Assembly: GCF_002002735.1 (NCBI RefSeq)
Contig: NZ_MUNY01000042.1
Location: 1 to 64,000 of the forward strand
Direction of reading: 5' to 3'
Source of the DNA: Algoriphagus sp. A40
GTDB taxonomy: Bacteria > Bacteroidota > Bacteroidia > Cytophagales > Cyclobacteriaceae
Length of the DNA: 64,000 bases
Shown: in pieces, positions 24,459 to 35,340 of the stretch
Layout of the letters: every line of letters starts with the position of its first letter
Numbering within the stretch: the stretch's first letter is position 1
Made by a program: the position numbers and the translations under genes
Notes under the pieces: model-generated
The model's database searches: none
What the model was told of the DNA's origin: nothing
What the model saw: only the letters and a program-made list of their open reading frames with translations

Positions 24459-25715
24459 ATGGTACTTGTAAAAGCAGAAATCATAGCCATAGGAGATGAA
24501 TTGCTCTATGGTCAAATCATGGACACCAATTCCCATTGGATCAGCCAGGAACTGGATCTTTTGGGCGCAAAAGTGGTCCGAAAAACGACCGTTGGAGACA
24601 ATAGGACGGATATTTTAACTGCATTCGCTGAAGCAGAGAAACGCGCTGACCTGATCCTGATCACCGGTGGATTGGGACCAACACAGGATGACCTGACCAA
24701 ACCTCTTTTGGCAGAATACTTTGGCTGCGAAATCATCGAGTTTCCAGAGGCAGTGGCCGCTGTCACTGATTTCTTCAAAAGACGGGGACGGGAAATGACT
24801 CCGCTGAATACACTTCAGGGCCACCTTCCCTCTTGCTGTACCTATGTGCCAAATGAAGTTGGAACGGCACCGGGAATGTGGTTTGAGCGGAATGGCACCT
24901 ATTGGATGTCTATGCCGGGCGTACCGTATGAGATGAAAAAGCTGATGAAGGATTTTGTCCTTCCCAAATTGCCAGAGCTTTTTGACCTACCGGTGATCTA
25001 TCACAAGGTGATGAAAACTGTTGGAATCGGAGAAAGCTGGCTCGCGGATCTGATCAAAAATTGGGAAGATGCGCTTCCTGAACACATCCGCCTGGCCTAT
25101 CTTCCATCACCTGGGCATGTGAAACTTAGACTGACAGCTTTTGGAAATGACAGGGTAAAACTTCAAGGGGAAGTTGCCAAACAGATTGAACTCGTCATGC
25201 CCCTGATCGATAAATTCGTCTATGGTTTTGATGAAGAAAGCCTCGAATCTGCCATCGGAAAACTTTTGAAGAGCAAAGGGAAAACTTTAGCTTTGGCCGA
25301 AAGCTGCTCAGGAGGCTACATTTCGCATTTGGTCACCAGCATTCCAGGCAGTTCCGATTACTTCAACGGATCGGTAGTTCCTTATCACAATCAGTTTAAG
25401 CAAAATATCCTGGGTGTAAAAGCAGAAACTCTGAACTCCTATGGGGCGGTAAGTGAAGAAACTGTTCTGGAAATGGCCGAAGGCGTGCGAAAACTCTTTG
25501 GAGCGGATTTTGGACTTTCAAGCAGTGGAATCGCCGGGCCGGATGGTGGGTCTGAGGAAAAACCGGTTGGAACAGTCTGGATCGCCTGTGCCGGAGAGAG
25601 ATTTGCTGAGGCAAAAAAACTCCAACTGACCCAGGACAGGTTGCTGAATATTCAATTAACCGGGGTTGCTGTTTTGAATTTGTTAAGGATTTGCCTTATT
25701 CAGAATAACAAATAA
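24459..25715 (+). CDS. cinA: CinA-family protein (MoaB-like domain plus PncC amidase domain)
   Basis: The 418-residue protein has two domains. Residues 1-170 form the molybdopterin-binding-like domain (AEIIAIGDELLYGQIMDTNSHWISQEL...LILITGGLGPTQDDLTKP), linked to ADP-ribose pyrophosphatase activity in related proteins. Residues about 260-415 form the CinA C-terminal domain (LALAESCSGGYISHLVTSIPGSSDYFNGSVVPYHN...SSGIAGPDGGSEEKPVGTVWIA), which deamidates nicotinamide mononucleotide. The role is NAD by-product recycling. The gene is 14 bp after the SDR gene, probably in the same operon. Confidence 0.93.
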   Translation: MVLVKAEIIAIGDELLYGQIMDTNSHWISQELDLLGAKVVRKTTVGDNRTDILTAFAEAEKRADLILITGGLGPTQDDLTKPLLAEYFGCEIIEFPEAVAAVTDFFKRRGREMTPLNTLQGHLPSCCTYVPNEVGTAPGMWFERNGTYWMSMPGVPYEMKKLMKDFVLPKLPELFDLPVIYHKVMKTVGIGESWLADLIKNWEDALPEHIRLAYLPSPGHVKLRLTAFGNDRVKLQGEVAKQIELVMPLIDKFVYGFDEESLESAIGKLLKSKGKTLALAESCSGGYISHLVTSIPGSSDYFNGSVVPYHNQFKQNILGVKAETLNSYGAVSEETVLEMAEGVRKLFGADFGLSSSGIAGPDGGSEEKPVGTVWIACAGERFAEAKKLQLTQDRLLNIQLTGVAVLNLLRICLIQNNK

Positions 25716-25802
25716 AATTTTACTATCATGGTTTGGGTAGGAGTTAAAGAAAATTTAATTTTAAAACTTGAATTTAAACCCAATTAAATTACCTCAATCG
25801 CT

Positions 25803-27107
25803 ATGGCAAGTGTAGAAATGCTGATGCCCAAAATGGGTGAAAGTATCATAGAAGGCACCATCCTCACCTGGCTGAAAAAGGAAGGAGATTCCATTGAGCA
25901 AGACGAGTCTGTCCTAGAGGTGGCCACTGACAAAGTTGACACAGAAGTTCCTGCCACACATGGGGGAATACTTACAAAGATCCTTGCCAAGGAAGGAGAT
26001 GTCGTAGCTGTGGGTGCTCCGATCGCGGTTATTGAAACTGCCTCTGAAAATGGAGTTGCCACTCCCGCCCCAAAGAAAGAAAAAGCTTCTTCCAAAGAAG
26101 AATTGGTAGCAGCCGCACCTGCAAATACTGCTGCGATCCTATCCATCCCTGAACCTGAAAATGAAACCCCGTCTGCTGATGGACGATTCTATTCACCCTT
26201 AGTGAAAAACATCGCCAAGGAGGAGGGAATCTCCGGTATGGAACTCTCCAGAATTCCGGGTAGCGGAAAAGACGGCCGAGTCACCAAAGACGACATTTTG
26301 GGTTTTATCAAAACGCGAAAAGAGTCTGAAGTCCAAAAGCAAAATGTAAAATCGATTCCTTCCATTTCCGAACCAAAGGCACAGATCAGTATCTCAGCCA
26401 CCGATGAAATCATCGAAATGGATCGGATGAGAAAGATGATCGCGCTGCGGATGGTGGAGTCCAAGCGCATATCTGCACACGTCACCTCCTTTGTGGAAGT
26501 GGACATGACCAATATTGTGCTCTGGAGGGAAAAGAACAAATTGGCCTACAAAGCCAAATATGGAGAAGGAATTACCTATACTCCTTTTTTCATAGAAGCC
26601 GTAGCAAAAGCGATCCGTGACTTTCCGATGATCAATATTTCTGTTGACGGTGAAAGAATCATCAAAAAGAAAGACATCAACGTAGGAATGGCTGTGGCAC
26701 TTCCCTCAGGAAACCTAATCGTTCCAGTTATCAGAAATGCCGATCAGTTAAATCTCGTGGGTATTTCCAACAAAGTAAATGAACTGGCCAACCGGGCAAG
26801 AAATAACAAACTCACTGCAGATGACCTGGCAGGTGGCACCTATACGGTATCCAATGTGGGGTCCTTTGGAAATATCATGGGCACACCGATCATCCCCCAG
26901 CCACAGGTAGCCATCATGGCAGTTGGTGCCATAGTCAAAAAGCCGGCTGTCGTTGAGACTCCAACTGGTGATGTGATTGCCATCCGCCACAAAATGTTCC
27001 TATCCCACTCCTATGACCATCGAGTGGTCGATGGTGCTTTAGGCGGAATGTTTGTCAGGAGAGTTGCTGATTATCTGGAGGAGTTTGACCTTCATACTGG
27101 CTTATAA
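25803..27107 (+). CDS. 2-oxoacid dehydrogenase E2 (dihydrolipoamide acyltransferase)
   Basis: The 434-residue protein has the standard E2 layout: a lipoyl domain with Lys44 in VATDKVDTEV, an Ala/Lys/Pro-rich linker, a peripheral-subunit binding domain (YSPLVKNIAKEEGISGMELSRIPGSGKDGRVTKDDI), a second linker, and the catalytic domain ending with HSYDHRVVDGALGGMFVRRV (active-site His and Asp). The acyl specificity (branched-chain, pyruvate or 2-oxoglutarate) is not certain from motifs; branched-chain-type E2 is my preferred reading. The E1 genes are not adjacent. Confidence 0.92.
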   Translation: MASVEMLMPKMGESIIEGTILTWLKKEGDSIEQDESVLEVATDKVDTEVPATHGGILTKILAKEGDVVAVGAPIAVIETASENGVATPAPKKEKASSKEELVAAAPANTAAILSIPEPENETPSADGRFYSPLVKNIAKEEGISGMELSRIPGSGKDGRVTKDDILGFIKTRKESEVQKQNVKSIPSISEPKAQISISATDEIIEMDRMRKMIALRMVESKRISAHVTSFVEVDMTNIVLWREKNKLAYKAKYGEGITYTPFFIEAVAKAIRDFPMINISVDGERIIKKKDINVGMAVALPSGNLIVPVIRNADQLNLVGISNKVNELANRARNNKLTADDLAGGTYTVSNVGSFGNIMGTPIIPQPQVAIMAVGAIVKKPAVVETPTGDVIAIRHKMFLSHSYDHRVVDGALGGMFVRRVADYLEEFDLHTGL

Positions 27108-27111
27108 ATGG

Positions 27112-27147
27112 GAATGGCCCCGGAATGATCCGGGGCCATTCTATTTT
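27112..27147 (+). terminator. Terminator between convergent E2 and kinase genes
   Basis: A perfect 12-bp stem GAATGGCCCCGG with CCGGGGCCATTC (27112-27123, 27130-27141) and a 6-nt loop is followed by TATTTTT. It lies 4 bp after E2 and just before the end of the convergent kinase gene. Confidence 0.88.
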
Positions 27148-30000
27148 TCATCCGACCCTCTCACGCATCTTTCGATAGTAAAATTCCAACTTGTCTGCCA
27201 AAGAGGCCAGACGGATCGGCTTGGTCAGATAATCATCCATTCCAGATTCCAGAGCCTTTTTTTGGTCCTCCTCAAACACGTTGGCTGATAGTCCGATTAT
27301 AACTAGATTGCTCTTCCCTTTCAGCTTTCTGATTTCTCTGGTAGCCTCCAATCCGTTCATCAAAGGCATCTGCACATCCATCAAGATCACATCAAAGTCC
27401 TGGTTTTTCACCTTTTCGAGAGCCTCTTCCCCATTTTGAGCCACTTCAAACTGAAAGCCCAACTGCTGAAACATCAAGGTCATGAGCTGAAGATTCAGAT
27501 CATTGTCCTCTGCCAAAAGTATTCGTAATGGAAATACCGTCCCCATTTCCCGGATATCTTTCCAAGTCAATTCCTGACTTTCTGGGGTGATGATATTTTG
27601 ATCTGCTTTTTTGACAATCACCGAAAAGCTGAACACCGAACCTTTGCCAATTTCGCTTTCGATTTCAAGCTGCCCCCCCATCAATTCAATGATTTTCTTG
27701 GCAATTGCGAGGCCTAGGCCGGTTCCCTGATAGGTTCTGGTATTGGAACTTTCCACTTGGTAAAAAGGATCTGCCAAATGCTCCAGATGCTCTTTCGAAA
27801 TTCCGATTCCTGTATCGGTAATTTGAAATGATAAAACATAGAAAAGATCATCCACGGCACTCAAATCCATTACTACACCTACTGTTCCATGCTCCGGAGT
27901 AAATTTGATCGCATTTCCGATCAGGTTCAATAGGATCTGATTGATTTTTCCTTTGTCTCCTTCCAAAAAAATATTCCCCAGGAAGCCAATGCTTACTTCT
28001 ATTTTGATGTTTTTCTTGCCTGCAAGTCCAGAAAGAATTTTTATTTGGTCCTTCAATTCTTCTTCAGGATCAAAAACAATGTTCTGAATCTGGATTTTTC
28101 CGGATTCTATCTTTGAATAATCAAGAATATCCCGAATGATCGTCAAAAGGGAATTGCCTGAGTTTTTGATGATTTCGACATACTGTTTTTGGATTTTATT
28201 GAGGTTGGTACTCTCAAGCAAATCGATAATCCCCAACAAGCCGTTCATCGGGGTTCGGATCTCGTGGCTCATGTTTGCCAAAAACTCAGATTTCGCTTTG
28301 CTTGCCAGATCAGCTGCATTCATTGCCTCGACAAGACCTTTTTCCCAGATTTTTTGTCCGGTAATATCTTTGGAAATAGACATGATCTGATTTTCATCCA
28401 ATGGAAAAAAACGCATCTCATGGTGTCTATCCCCCATGGAAGTTTGCCATACTACATCTATCGTCTGAATACTGCTGGTAGTTTTTGCCTTGTGAAATAC
28501 CCTCAAAAGGTCCTCAGCCTGACCATGCGGTACAAATTCCTTAAGCGATTTTCCCAAGGCAGCCATAGCAGGTTCATGCAGTCCTTTCTTATCCTGAACA
28601 TGGAAATCCAAGACAATGCCTTCGTTGTCATAAATAAAAATTGTATCAGGAATGTTGCTGATCAAGGTCCTAAGCCTGTTTTCACTTTGGATTATTTCCT
28701 GTCTGGAAAGGAACTGGGAAGTAATGTCAGTCCCGATCCCCATTCCACCGGAAAACCTTCCCTGTTCATCAAAAATCAACTTTTCAAAAACCCTTACCCA
28801 GATTTTCTCGCCATTCGGTTTGACAAAATCGTATTCAAGATCGACAAAATCCTTTCCTTCAGACAGCGCTTTGATGGTATGAGACTTCACTAAATTTGCC
28901 TGAGGGTGGGTGGAGTCCACCTTAAAAGCCTCCACAAATTCTTCGATAGAATGTCCCAATACTCCTTCGACTTCTTTAGACACCTTGGTGATTTCACCTT
29001 TGTAATCATGAAAAAAAACAAAGCCCTTCAATTCTTGCAAGAGCAGGTTTTGCTGGTCAAACAATCTGGAAATCTCTCCCAGGTTTTCTTCCTGAACCTT
29101 GATGGAATCCATATTCCCCTTTAGAGACAGGATGAAAAATGAAACTGTACCGATCAAAAGGCCAACTATCCCCAAAAAGAAATAAATATAGGTACTGTAA
29201 AACCCTGTGGAGAGTCCTTCCATCGGAACAAAAAAGACCAAAGAAGCAGGGATTTCCCCATTGGCAAAGGAAAAGGGATATTGGGCAAGAATTCCCTCAA
29301 AGTCTTCACTACCCTTGCTCCACTTGACTTCATAAAATCCCTTGAGACCCAAATTAATATCCGTCTCAATTCGAACCAGGTCTTTTTCTGCAAGATTGAC
29401 CTGCTCCACATCCTCATGAAGACCGATAGGAATCAAGGTGGAGTCGTAATACAAAAATTTTTCTCCCCCAGGGTTCAAATAAAAATTGGTGGCGTATTCT
29501 CTGGAATATCCCAGAATATCGATTGAATAAAGAATCCGATGGCCTAATTTACCAGTTACTAAAAGCTTTGAATCATGGAATTTTTCTGGAAATGGCTTGT
29601 TGGTTTTTTTTCTGATGAAATCATTTCTTTCAGTCATGGTAAAAACCAGGACAGAATCATTCATATCTACCCAAATGGAATCAATCATCCCCGAAAAGGT
29701 CGTAAATGTCCTTCTCGCCATCACTGTAAATTCATCACGATAATCCTCTTCATCAAGATCGGGGTCCTCCAGAAAAGAAACCAATATTTTTGACTCTTCC
29801 TTGAAGCGGTGCAAGTCCATTTCCAAGCCCCTGGCAGCAAGCTCGGTTTGATTAATCAAAAATTCCTTTCTGGAGTTTACCTGGGCAAAAAAGATCGCAT
29901 TGAAAAAACTGAAGCCCAAAACAATAACCAGGACCACCAGGATGCTTCCTACCACAGTAGTCTGCCAGAATTTTGAACGATCTATGAAATTTCCAGCCAT
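27148..30000 (-). CDS. Hybrid sensor histidine kinase with two PAS domains and a receiver
   Basis: The 950-residue protein has membrane helices at about 14-38 and 268-290 enclosing a periplasmic sensor region. Two PAS domains (about 315-430 and 440-555) follow. The HisKA phosphoacceptor is His579 in ANMSHEIRTPMNG. The ATPase domain has NLIGNAIKFT, DTGIGI and GTGLGLAI. A C-terminal receiver has ILLAEDNDLN and phospho-acceptor Asp875 in VILMDVQMPLMNG, with Lys in LTKPI. It senses an unknown signal and must pass phosphate to a partner elsewhere, because there is no output domain. The start overlaps the stop of the Cache lipoprotein gene by 1 bp. Confidence 0.93.
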   Translation of the reverse strand: MAGNFIDRSKFWQTTVVGSILVVLVIVLGFSFFNAIFFAQVNSRKEFLINQTELAARGLEMDLHRFKEESKILVSFLEDPDLDEEDYRDEFTVMARRTFTTFSGMIDSIWVDMNDSVLVFTMTERNDFIRKKTNKPFPEKFHDSKLLVTGKLGHRILYSIDILGYSREYATNFYLNPGGEKFLYYDSTLIPIGLHEDVEQVNLAEKDLVRIETDINLGLKGFYEVKWSKGSEDFEGILAQYPFSFANGEIPASLVFFVPMEGLSTGFYSTYIYFFLGIVGLLIGTVSFFILSLKGNMDSIKVQEENLGEISRLFDQQNLLLQELKGFVFFHDYKGEITKVSKEVEGVLGHSIEEFVEAFKVDSTHPQANLVKSHTIKALSEGKDFVDLEYDFVKPNGEKIWVRVFEKLIFDEQGRFSGGMGIGTDITSQFLSRQEIIQSENRLRTLISNIPDTIFIYDNEGIVLDFHVQDKKGLHEPAMAALGKSLKEFVPHGQAEDLLRVFHKAKTTSSIQTIDVVWQTSMGDRHHEMRFFPLDENQIMSISKDITGQKIWEKGLVEAMNAADLASKAKSEFLANMSHEIRTPMNGLLGIIDLLESTNLNKIQKQYVEIIKNSGNSLLTIIRDILDYSKIESGKIQIQNIVFDPEEELKDQIKILSGLAGKKNIKIEVSIGFLGNIFLEGDKGKINQILLNLIGNAIKFTPEHGTVGVVMDLSAVDDLFYVLSFQITDTGIGISKEHLEHLADPFYQVESSNTRTYQGTGLGLAIAKKIIELMGGQLEIESEIGKGSVFSFSVIVKKADQNIITPESQELTWKDIREMGTVFPLRILLAEDNDLNLQLMTLMFQQLGFQFEVAQNGEEALEKVKNQDFDVILMDVQMPLMNGLEATREIRKLKGKSNLVIIGLSANVFEEDQKKALESGMDDYLTKPIRLASLADKLEFYYRKMRERVG

Positions 30001-31013
30001 CAGTTATTGGGGAATATTTCAATCAAAAACCACCCTATAGAAACAAAAGGAACACAAATAGCCTTTCTTAAATTGGCTTCCTCCTGAAATTCAAAATGCT
30101 CACTTTTTTCAAGGAGAAATCCCTGAGCCATTTTTCTCACCTCTCTGCTTTTGCTGTTGAACAGGTTAAAATCAGAAATCCTGAAATTATCCGACTGTAC
30201 TGTTTCCCTATAAACATGGTTTTTCAGCGGTGGCATACTTAATAATTCAATTGCTTCGGCTTTGCCTGCCACTATATCACCATTGGAATTGACCAGAATA
30301 TACTCACCGGGCTCAGATGCTAAATATTCTTCAATGAAATCTGTAACGGTAAAATCAACTCCCAAAACCGCAAAAAGCTCCTCCCCATCATAAATCGGAT
30401 GAACCAAGGAAAGTATCCAACCTTTGCCTGCAGGATCTACATAGGCCTCTGGTATCCAAACAAGACCTTTTGTAGGATTATGCTCCAGATCTGCCTCGTA
30501 GTAAAAATTAAATTTAGTCACATCAATGTTGGCATCAATGATGTTTTTTGCATCATAGGCAGGATACACCCGGCTCACCTGCATGGCCGAATTGGAATAA
30601 ACTTGCACTGCCATCCTGTTACTGCTTTTGAAAGCAGCAAATACACTGTCCAGCACATTTGTCAAAATCACTTCCTCCTCAGCTTTTTGCCTGTTTGGGG
30701 TAGGATTGAGGATTATTAGGGAACTGAGAGTGGAATCCTGACCGGGAAGATTTGTAGAGAAAGCTCCCTCAAATTTGTATGGGTTGGTTCTCGGATTCTT
30801 GAGGATAGAGTCTTTTTTGGTTAGAATGTATTCATAAAAATGCGCAACAGTGTCTAATTTCTCAGCCATTACTGCACCCTTCGTTTCCATATCCTGGATC
30901 AAGGATCTCATTTTTTGGAAATTTTCTTCAGGGACTTTTTCCAAAGAAGGACTGCATCCTACAAATAAAACTGAAGCTGAAAGGAAAACCTGTATTCCCT
31001 TAAGAAAACGCAT
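30000..31013 (-). CDS. Stand-alone Cache-domain (PDC) lipoprotein
   Basis: This 337-residue lipoprotein has lipobox LFVGC near residue 20. A coiled segment follows, then a double-PAS-like Cache domain: MQVSRVYPAYDAKNIIDANIDVTKFNFYYEADLEHNPTKGLVWIPEAYVDPAGKGWILSLVHPIYDGEELFAVLGVDFTVTDFIEEYL is the core found in periplasmic parts of chemoreceptors and kinases. There is no signalling domain of its own. It ends with a 1-bp overlap to the hybrid kinase, so I infer a membrane-anchored ligand-binding subunit for that kinase. Confidence 0.8.
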   Translation of the reverse strand: MRFLKGIQVFLSASVLFVGCSPSLEKVPEENFQKMRSLIQDMETKGAVMAEKLDTVAHFYEYILTKKDSILKNPRTNPYKFEGAFSTNLPGQDSTLSSLIILNPTPNRQKAEEEVILTNVLDSVFAAFKSSNRMAVQVYSNSAMQVSRVYPAYDAKNIIDANIDVTKFNFYYEADLEHNPTKGLVWIPEAYVDPAGKGWILSLVHPIYDGEELFAVLGVDFTVTDFIEEYLASEPGEYILVNSNGDIVAGKAEAIELLSMPPLKNHVYRETVQSDNFRISDFNLFNSKSREVRKMAQGFLLEKSEHFEFQEEANLRKAICVPFVSIGWFLIEIFPNN

Positions 31014-31036
31014 AACACCAACCGATTTCAGGGAAA

Positions 31037-31276
31037 TTAGAGATTTTCCAACTGCGAACGAAAAGTAATTCCCATTTCATCAAATCTTCGCTTTACTTTT
31101 TCAAAAAAATCTCCTTCCAAAAAGGAATCCAGCTCAGACTCCTCCAATACATCCATTTCATTCAGCTTAAAAGTCTGCTCCATGGGACCCAACTCAAACT
31201 TGAGGATATACTTATTGTTCCAGGAGAAAATGCTGATTCTCACCTCCTCCCGGATCAATTCTTTAACCACTCTCAT
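31037..31276 (-). CDS. Small conserved Bacteroidota hypothetical
   Basis: The 79-residue protein begins MRVVKELIREEVRISIFSWNNKYILKFELGPMEQTFKLNEMDVLEESELDSFLEGDFFEKVKRRFDEMGITF. It has no signal peptide and no catalytic motif; the pattern is a small alpha/beta domain with an acidic middle. It overlaps the OsmC gene by 4 bp and follows it, so the two are co-translated. I cannot name the family. Confidence 0.65.
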   Translation of the reverse strand: MRVVKELIREEVRISIFSWNNKYILKFELGPMEQTFKLNEMDVLEESELDSFLEGDFFEKVKRRFDEMGITFRSQLENL

Positions 31277-31692
31277 TCGGGTCTTCTGACTTCAGATTTG
31301 AATGTAATCCTGGATTTCAGCGAGGAAGCTACGGAGCAATACTTCTCTACTGACAAGGCCACCACTTTGGAAAATTCCTCTTCAGTGGCGTTTGGAGAAA
31401 CGATAGTAAACTTCAGTTCGATGTCAGTAAAAAACGCAGGAACACCGTCATTTCGGATTCCTTCTACAGTTACAAAAAAATCAAGAATTTCTCTTCTCTT
31501 TTTCTTCATCATCAACACCGCATCCACCGAAGCACAACTACCCAAAGCAGAAAGCAACAAATCCATAGGTGATTGAGCATGCTTATGCTCAGGATCGTAC
31601 ATGTCGATATTAACCATATTGCCCTGTGCATTGCGGGCTTCATATTCCAGATCCGCCTTCATGCGGACGGTCACGTTTCGCTTATTTGCCAT
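31273..31692 (-). CDS. OsmC-family protein
   Basis: The 139-residue protein has the OsmC/YhfA pattern: an N-terminal beta segment RKRNVTVRMKADLEYEARNAQ, then HAQSPMDLLLSALGSCASVDAVLMMKKKRREILDF with the first conserved Cys, and VALSVEKYCSVASSL with the second. OsmC proteins use this Cys pair to reduce organic hydroperoxides. The YhfA-like subgroup, which this resembles, has less certain chemistry. It is the first gene of a two-gene unit. Confidence 0.88.
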   Translation of the reverse strand: MANKRNVTVRMKADLEYEARNAQGNMVNIDMYDPEHKHAQSPMDLLLSALGSCASVDAVLMMKKKRREILDFFVTVEGIRNDGVPAFFTDIELKFTIVSPNATEEEFSKVVALSVEKYCSVASSLKSRITFKSEVRRPE

Positions 31693-31800
31693 TTATATTT
31701 AGGATTTTTGATTTACGATTTACGGGATTTCAGCTTGGCTGCTTCTCCCGAAGCAGAATGATTTTCGATCTTCCGTCTCCGGTCTTCGGTCTTCCAAATT

Positions 31801-34800
31801 TTACATATTCCTTCTGTATTGACCTCCAACTTCATACAAGGCGTGTGTAATCTGTCCCAAAGAACAAAATTTGGCAGCTTCCATGAGTTTGGTAAAGACG
31901 TTTTCATTAGATACAGCCGCCTTTTGCAGATCTGTCAATAATTCATGCTCCAAACCATCAAAAGCCTCGTGTAAGTTCCTCAAGGTTTGAATCTGAGCTT
32001 CCTTTTCCTCAAAGTTGGCCCTGATCACTTCACCTGGAGTCACGGTTGGAGATCCTTCAGAGGAGAGGAATGTGTTTACCCCGATAATCGGGAATTCTCC
32101 TGTATGCTTGAGCATTTCGTAGTGCAGACTTTCCTCCTGGATTTTTCCGCGCTGATACATGGTCTCCATGGCACCCAAAACTCCACCTCTTTCGGTGATT
32201 CGGTCAAACTCCTCATATACTGCTTCCTCTACCAGATCAGTCAATTCCTCGATGATGAAGGCGCCTTGAAGCGGGTTTTCATTTTTAGATAGACCCAATT
32301 CTTTGTTGATAATCAACTGGATAGCCATCGCCCGGCGAACAGATGCTTCGGTTGGCGTCGTGATTGCTTCATCGTAAGCATTGGTATGCAGGGAATTACA
32401 GTTGTCATAAATCGCATACAAAGCCTGAAGTGTTGTTCGGATATCGTTGAAGTCAATTTCCTGAGCGTGAAGTGAGCGCCCGGAAGTCTGAATGTGGTAC
32501 TTCAGCATCTGGGAGCGCTCGTTTGCACCGTATTTCAGTTTCAATGCTTTTGCCCAGATTCTTCTTGCCACGCGCCCGATAACTGCGTATTCCGGATCGA
32601 CTCCATTGGAAAAGAAAAAGGATAGGTTTGGCGCAAAATCATTGATGTTCATTCCCCGAGAAACGTAATATTCCACGTAGGTGAACCCGTTGGAAAGCGT
32701 CAGCGCCAATTGCGTGATCGGATTGGCTCCGGCCTCAGCAATGTGATATCCGGAAATGGAAACAGAATAGAAATTCCGAACACTCTGTTCAATGAAATAT
32801 TGCTGCACATCCCCCATCAATCTGAGGGAAAATTCGGTTGAGAAAATACAGGTGTTTTGAGCCTGATCTTCTTTCAAAATATCCGCTTGCACTGTGCCAC
32901 GAACTTTGGAAAGTGTATCGGCTTTGATCTTTTCATAGACCTCTTTTGGTAAAACCAAATCTCCTGTCACCCCCAAAAGCATCAAACCCAAGCCGTTGTT
33001 TCCATCCGGAATTACTCCGTTGTAGGTTGGTCTTGGAAACCCTTTGTCTTTGTAGATAGAATCGATTTTTGCCTGAACTTCTTCCTCCAAACCATTGGCC
33101 TTTATGTATACTTCACATTGCTGATCGATGGCAGCATTCATGAAAAATGCGGTCATCGTAGCAGCAGGGCCATTGATCGTCATGGAAACGGAGGTCATCG
33201 GATCTACCAGATTGAAACCTGAATAGAGTTTTTTGGCATCATCCAGACAGCAAACATTGACACCGGAGTTACCGATTTTACCATAGATATCCGGCCTGTA
33301 GTCCGGGTCTTCCCCATACAAAGTCACCGAATCAAAAGCCGTGGAAAGGCGCTTTGCAGGCATCCCCGCTGACACATAATGAAAGCGTTTGTTGGTGCGC
33401 TCAGGTCCGCCTTCTCCGGCAAACATCCGGGTAGGGTCCTCCCCTTCTCTTTTGAAAGGAAAAACTCCCGAAGTATAGGGAAATTGACCTGGTACATTTT
33501 CTCTCAAGCCCCATTTCAGCAGCTCTCCCCAAGCTTCATACTTTGGCAAGGCAACTTTTGGAATCCGGGAACCTGAAAGAGAAAAAGAGATAGTTTGGAT
33601 TTTTATTTCCTTTTCTCTGACTTTAAATACATAATAATCTTCCTTGTATTTGGCCGCTTCACCGGGCCACTCCTCCAGCCATTTCTTATTTTTCGGATCC
33701 AGATTCAATTCCACTTGGGCATAGACTTCCTGAAGTTCCTTGATCAGTCGATCCTTGTCAGCCACATTGGTTGACTTGATGGCTTCAATAGACTTTTGAA
33801 TGCTGTAGAGTTGTTGAGCGATTTCCTTTTGCTCCTCGACCCACTTGTCGTAATTGCGATTGTTCTCGGTGATTTCGCTTAGGTATCGGGTCCGTGCTGG
33901 AGGAATGATATAGATTTTCTCAGAAGTGCCCGCAGTCATTTCAAAACTGCTTTCCCAACCGTGGAATTTTTCATTGACTTTTCCAATGACCGCCCGGTAC
34001 AATTGATTCATTCCGGGGTCATTGAATTGGGAAGCGATCGTGCCGAACACAGGAATCTTTTCGTCCTCGATATCCCAAAGGTTGTGGTTTCGCTTGAATT
34101 GCTTTTTCACATCCCGGATCGCATCGAGTGCTCCACGCTTATCAAACTTATTGAGCGCGATCACGTCGGCAAAGTCCAGCATGTCGATCTTCTCCAATTG
34201 AGAAGCTGCACCGTATTCAGGTGTCATCACATAGAGCGAAAGATCGGAATGCTCGATGATCTCCGTATCCGACTGCCCGATTCCCGAAGTTTCAAGGATA
34301 ATAAGATCAAAACCGGCAGCCTTCACCGTATCCACTGCATCCTGCACGTATTTGGAAAGTGCCAAGTTGGATTGACGGGTAGCCAAGGAGCGCATAAAAA
34401 CCCTGGGATGATGGATCGAATTCATGCGGATTCTGTCTCCCAAAAGTGCCCCACCGGTTTTTCGTTTGGAGGGATCGACTGAAATTATAGCCAGAGTTTT
34501 CTCTTCAAAGTCAATTAGAAATCTCCTAACCAGTTCATCCACCAAAGAGGATTTTCCTGCTCCACCGGTTCCGGTGATTCCCAAAACCGGCGTCAATGAA
34601 GTTTTACTCTGCTTTCTTACTGTTTCCAGCAGTGATTTGGAGTTTTCAGGGAAGTTTTCAAAAGCGGAAATTGCCCGCGCGACATGCTCTTTGTGTTCTT
34701 TGACCAGGGAAAATTCCTCCGGCAATTCATCACCGATCGGAAAGTCGCATCTCTGAACCAGATCATTGATCATCCCCTGCAGGCCCATCGCACGTCCATC

Positions 34801-35178
34801 ATCAGGCGCATAAATGCGGGTAATTCCGTAGCCATGAAGTTCCTTGATTTCCTCCGGCAGGATGGTGCCTCCACCTCCTCCAAAAATCTTGACATGCCCG
34901 GAACCTTTTTCTCGAAGCAAATCATACATGTACTTGAAAAATTCCACGTGACCGCCCTGATAGGAAGTAATGGCAATTGCCTGCACATCCTCCTGAATCG
35001 CACAATCGACGATTTCCTGGACAGAACGGTTGTGTCCGAGGTGAATCACTTCACAACCGGTGGATTGTATGATCCGGCGCATGATATTGATCGCCGCATC
35101 ATGCCCGTCAAACAGCGAGGCTGCTGTAACGATCCGGATGTGGTTTTTGGGTTTGTAAATCTCAGTCGTGATAGTCAT
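31801..35178 (-). CDS. icmF: Fused isobutyryl-CoA mutase IcmF
   Basis: The 1125-residue protein is the single-chain IcmF. Residues 1-140 form the B12-binding domain ([37 protein letters not shown]...GGGGGTI). Residues about 190-440 form the MeaI-type G-protein chaperone with Walker [10 protein letters not shown] and [16 protein letters not shown] NKxD. The C-terminal TIM-barrel mutase domain follows ([40 protein letters not shown]...). It interconverts isobutyryl-CoA and n-butyryl-CoA or related acyl-CoAs with adenosylcobalamin. No cobalamin riboswitch is visible upstream. Confidence 0.95.
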   Translation of the reverse strand: MTITTEIYKPKNHIRIVTAASLFDGHDAAINIMRRIIQSTGCEVIHLGHNRSVQEIVDCAIQEDVQAIAITSYQGGHVEFFKYMYDLLREKGSGHVKIFGGGGGTILPEEIKELHGYGITRIYAPDDGRAMGLQGMINDLVQRCDFPIGDELPEEFSLVKEHKEHVARAISAFENFPENSKSLLETVRKQSKTSLTPVLGITGTGGAGKSSLVDELVRRFLIDFEEKTLAIISVDPSKRKTGGALLGDRIRMNSIHHPRVFMRSLATRQSNLALSKYVQDAVDTVKAAGFDLIILETSGIGQSDTEIIEHSDLSLYVMTPEYGAASQLEKIDMLDFADVIALNKFDKRGALDAIRDVKKQFKRNHNLWDIEDEKIPVFGTIASQFNDPGMNQLYRAVIGKVNEKFHGWESSFEMTAGTSEKIYIIPPARTRYLSEITENNRNYDKWVEEQKEIAQQLYSIQKSIEAIKSTNVADKDRLIKELQEVYAQVELNLDPKNKKWLEEWPGEAAKYKEDYYVFKVREKEIKIQTISFSLSGSRIPKVALPKYEAWGELLKWGLRENVPGQFPYTSGVFPFKREGEDPTRMFAGEGGPERTNKRFHYVSAGMPAKRLSTAFDSVTLYGEDPDYRPDIYGKIGNSGVNVCCLDDAKKLYSGFNLVDPMTSVSMTINGPAATMTAFFMNAAIDQQCEVYIKANGLEEEVQAKIDSIYKDKGFPRPTYNGVIPDGNNGLGLMLLGVTGDLVLPKEVYEKIKADTLSKVRGTVQADILKEDQAQNTCIFSTEFSLRLMGDVQQYFIEQSVRNFYSVSISGYHIAEAGANPITQLALTLSNGFTYVEYYVSRGMNINDFAPNLSFFFSNGVDPEYAVIGRVARRIWAKALKLKYGANERSQMLKYHIQTSGRSLHAQEIDFNDIRTTLQALYAIYDNCNSLHTNAYDEAITTPTEASVRRAMAIQLIINKELGLSKNENPLQGAFIIEELTDLVEEAVYEEFDRITERGGVLGAMETMYQRGKIQEESLHYEMLKHTGEFPIIGVNTFLSSEGSPTVTPGEVIRANFEEKEAQIQTLRNLHEAFDGLEHELLTDLQKAAVSNENVFTKLMEAAKFCSLGQITHALYEVGGQYRRNM

Positions 35179-35340
35179 GACTTTGGGTTTATATTTTCAG
35201 AATGGGTAAAACAATTGCGAAATAAATGGCTGTGGGGCATCATTTTTTGTGCCCGCGAATATAAGAAAATTAAGCCTTGCAGGGTTTTGAATTGCGATCC
35301 TTCTCCTTAGTTTAGTGAATCAATCGACCTAAAATAGTCC

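Noticed and set aside
34684..35310. 208-codon plus-strand frame across the start of icmF
   Set aside because: It is antisense to the conserved B12-binding and G-protein domains of icmF and shows no protein features.
35179..35340. Cobalamin riboswitch ahead of icmF
   Set aside because: I looked for the B12-box and conserved core because IcmF needs B12. The roughly 160 bp available show neither.
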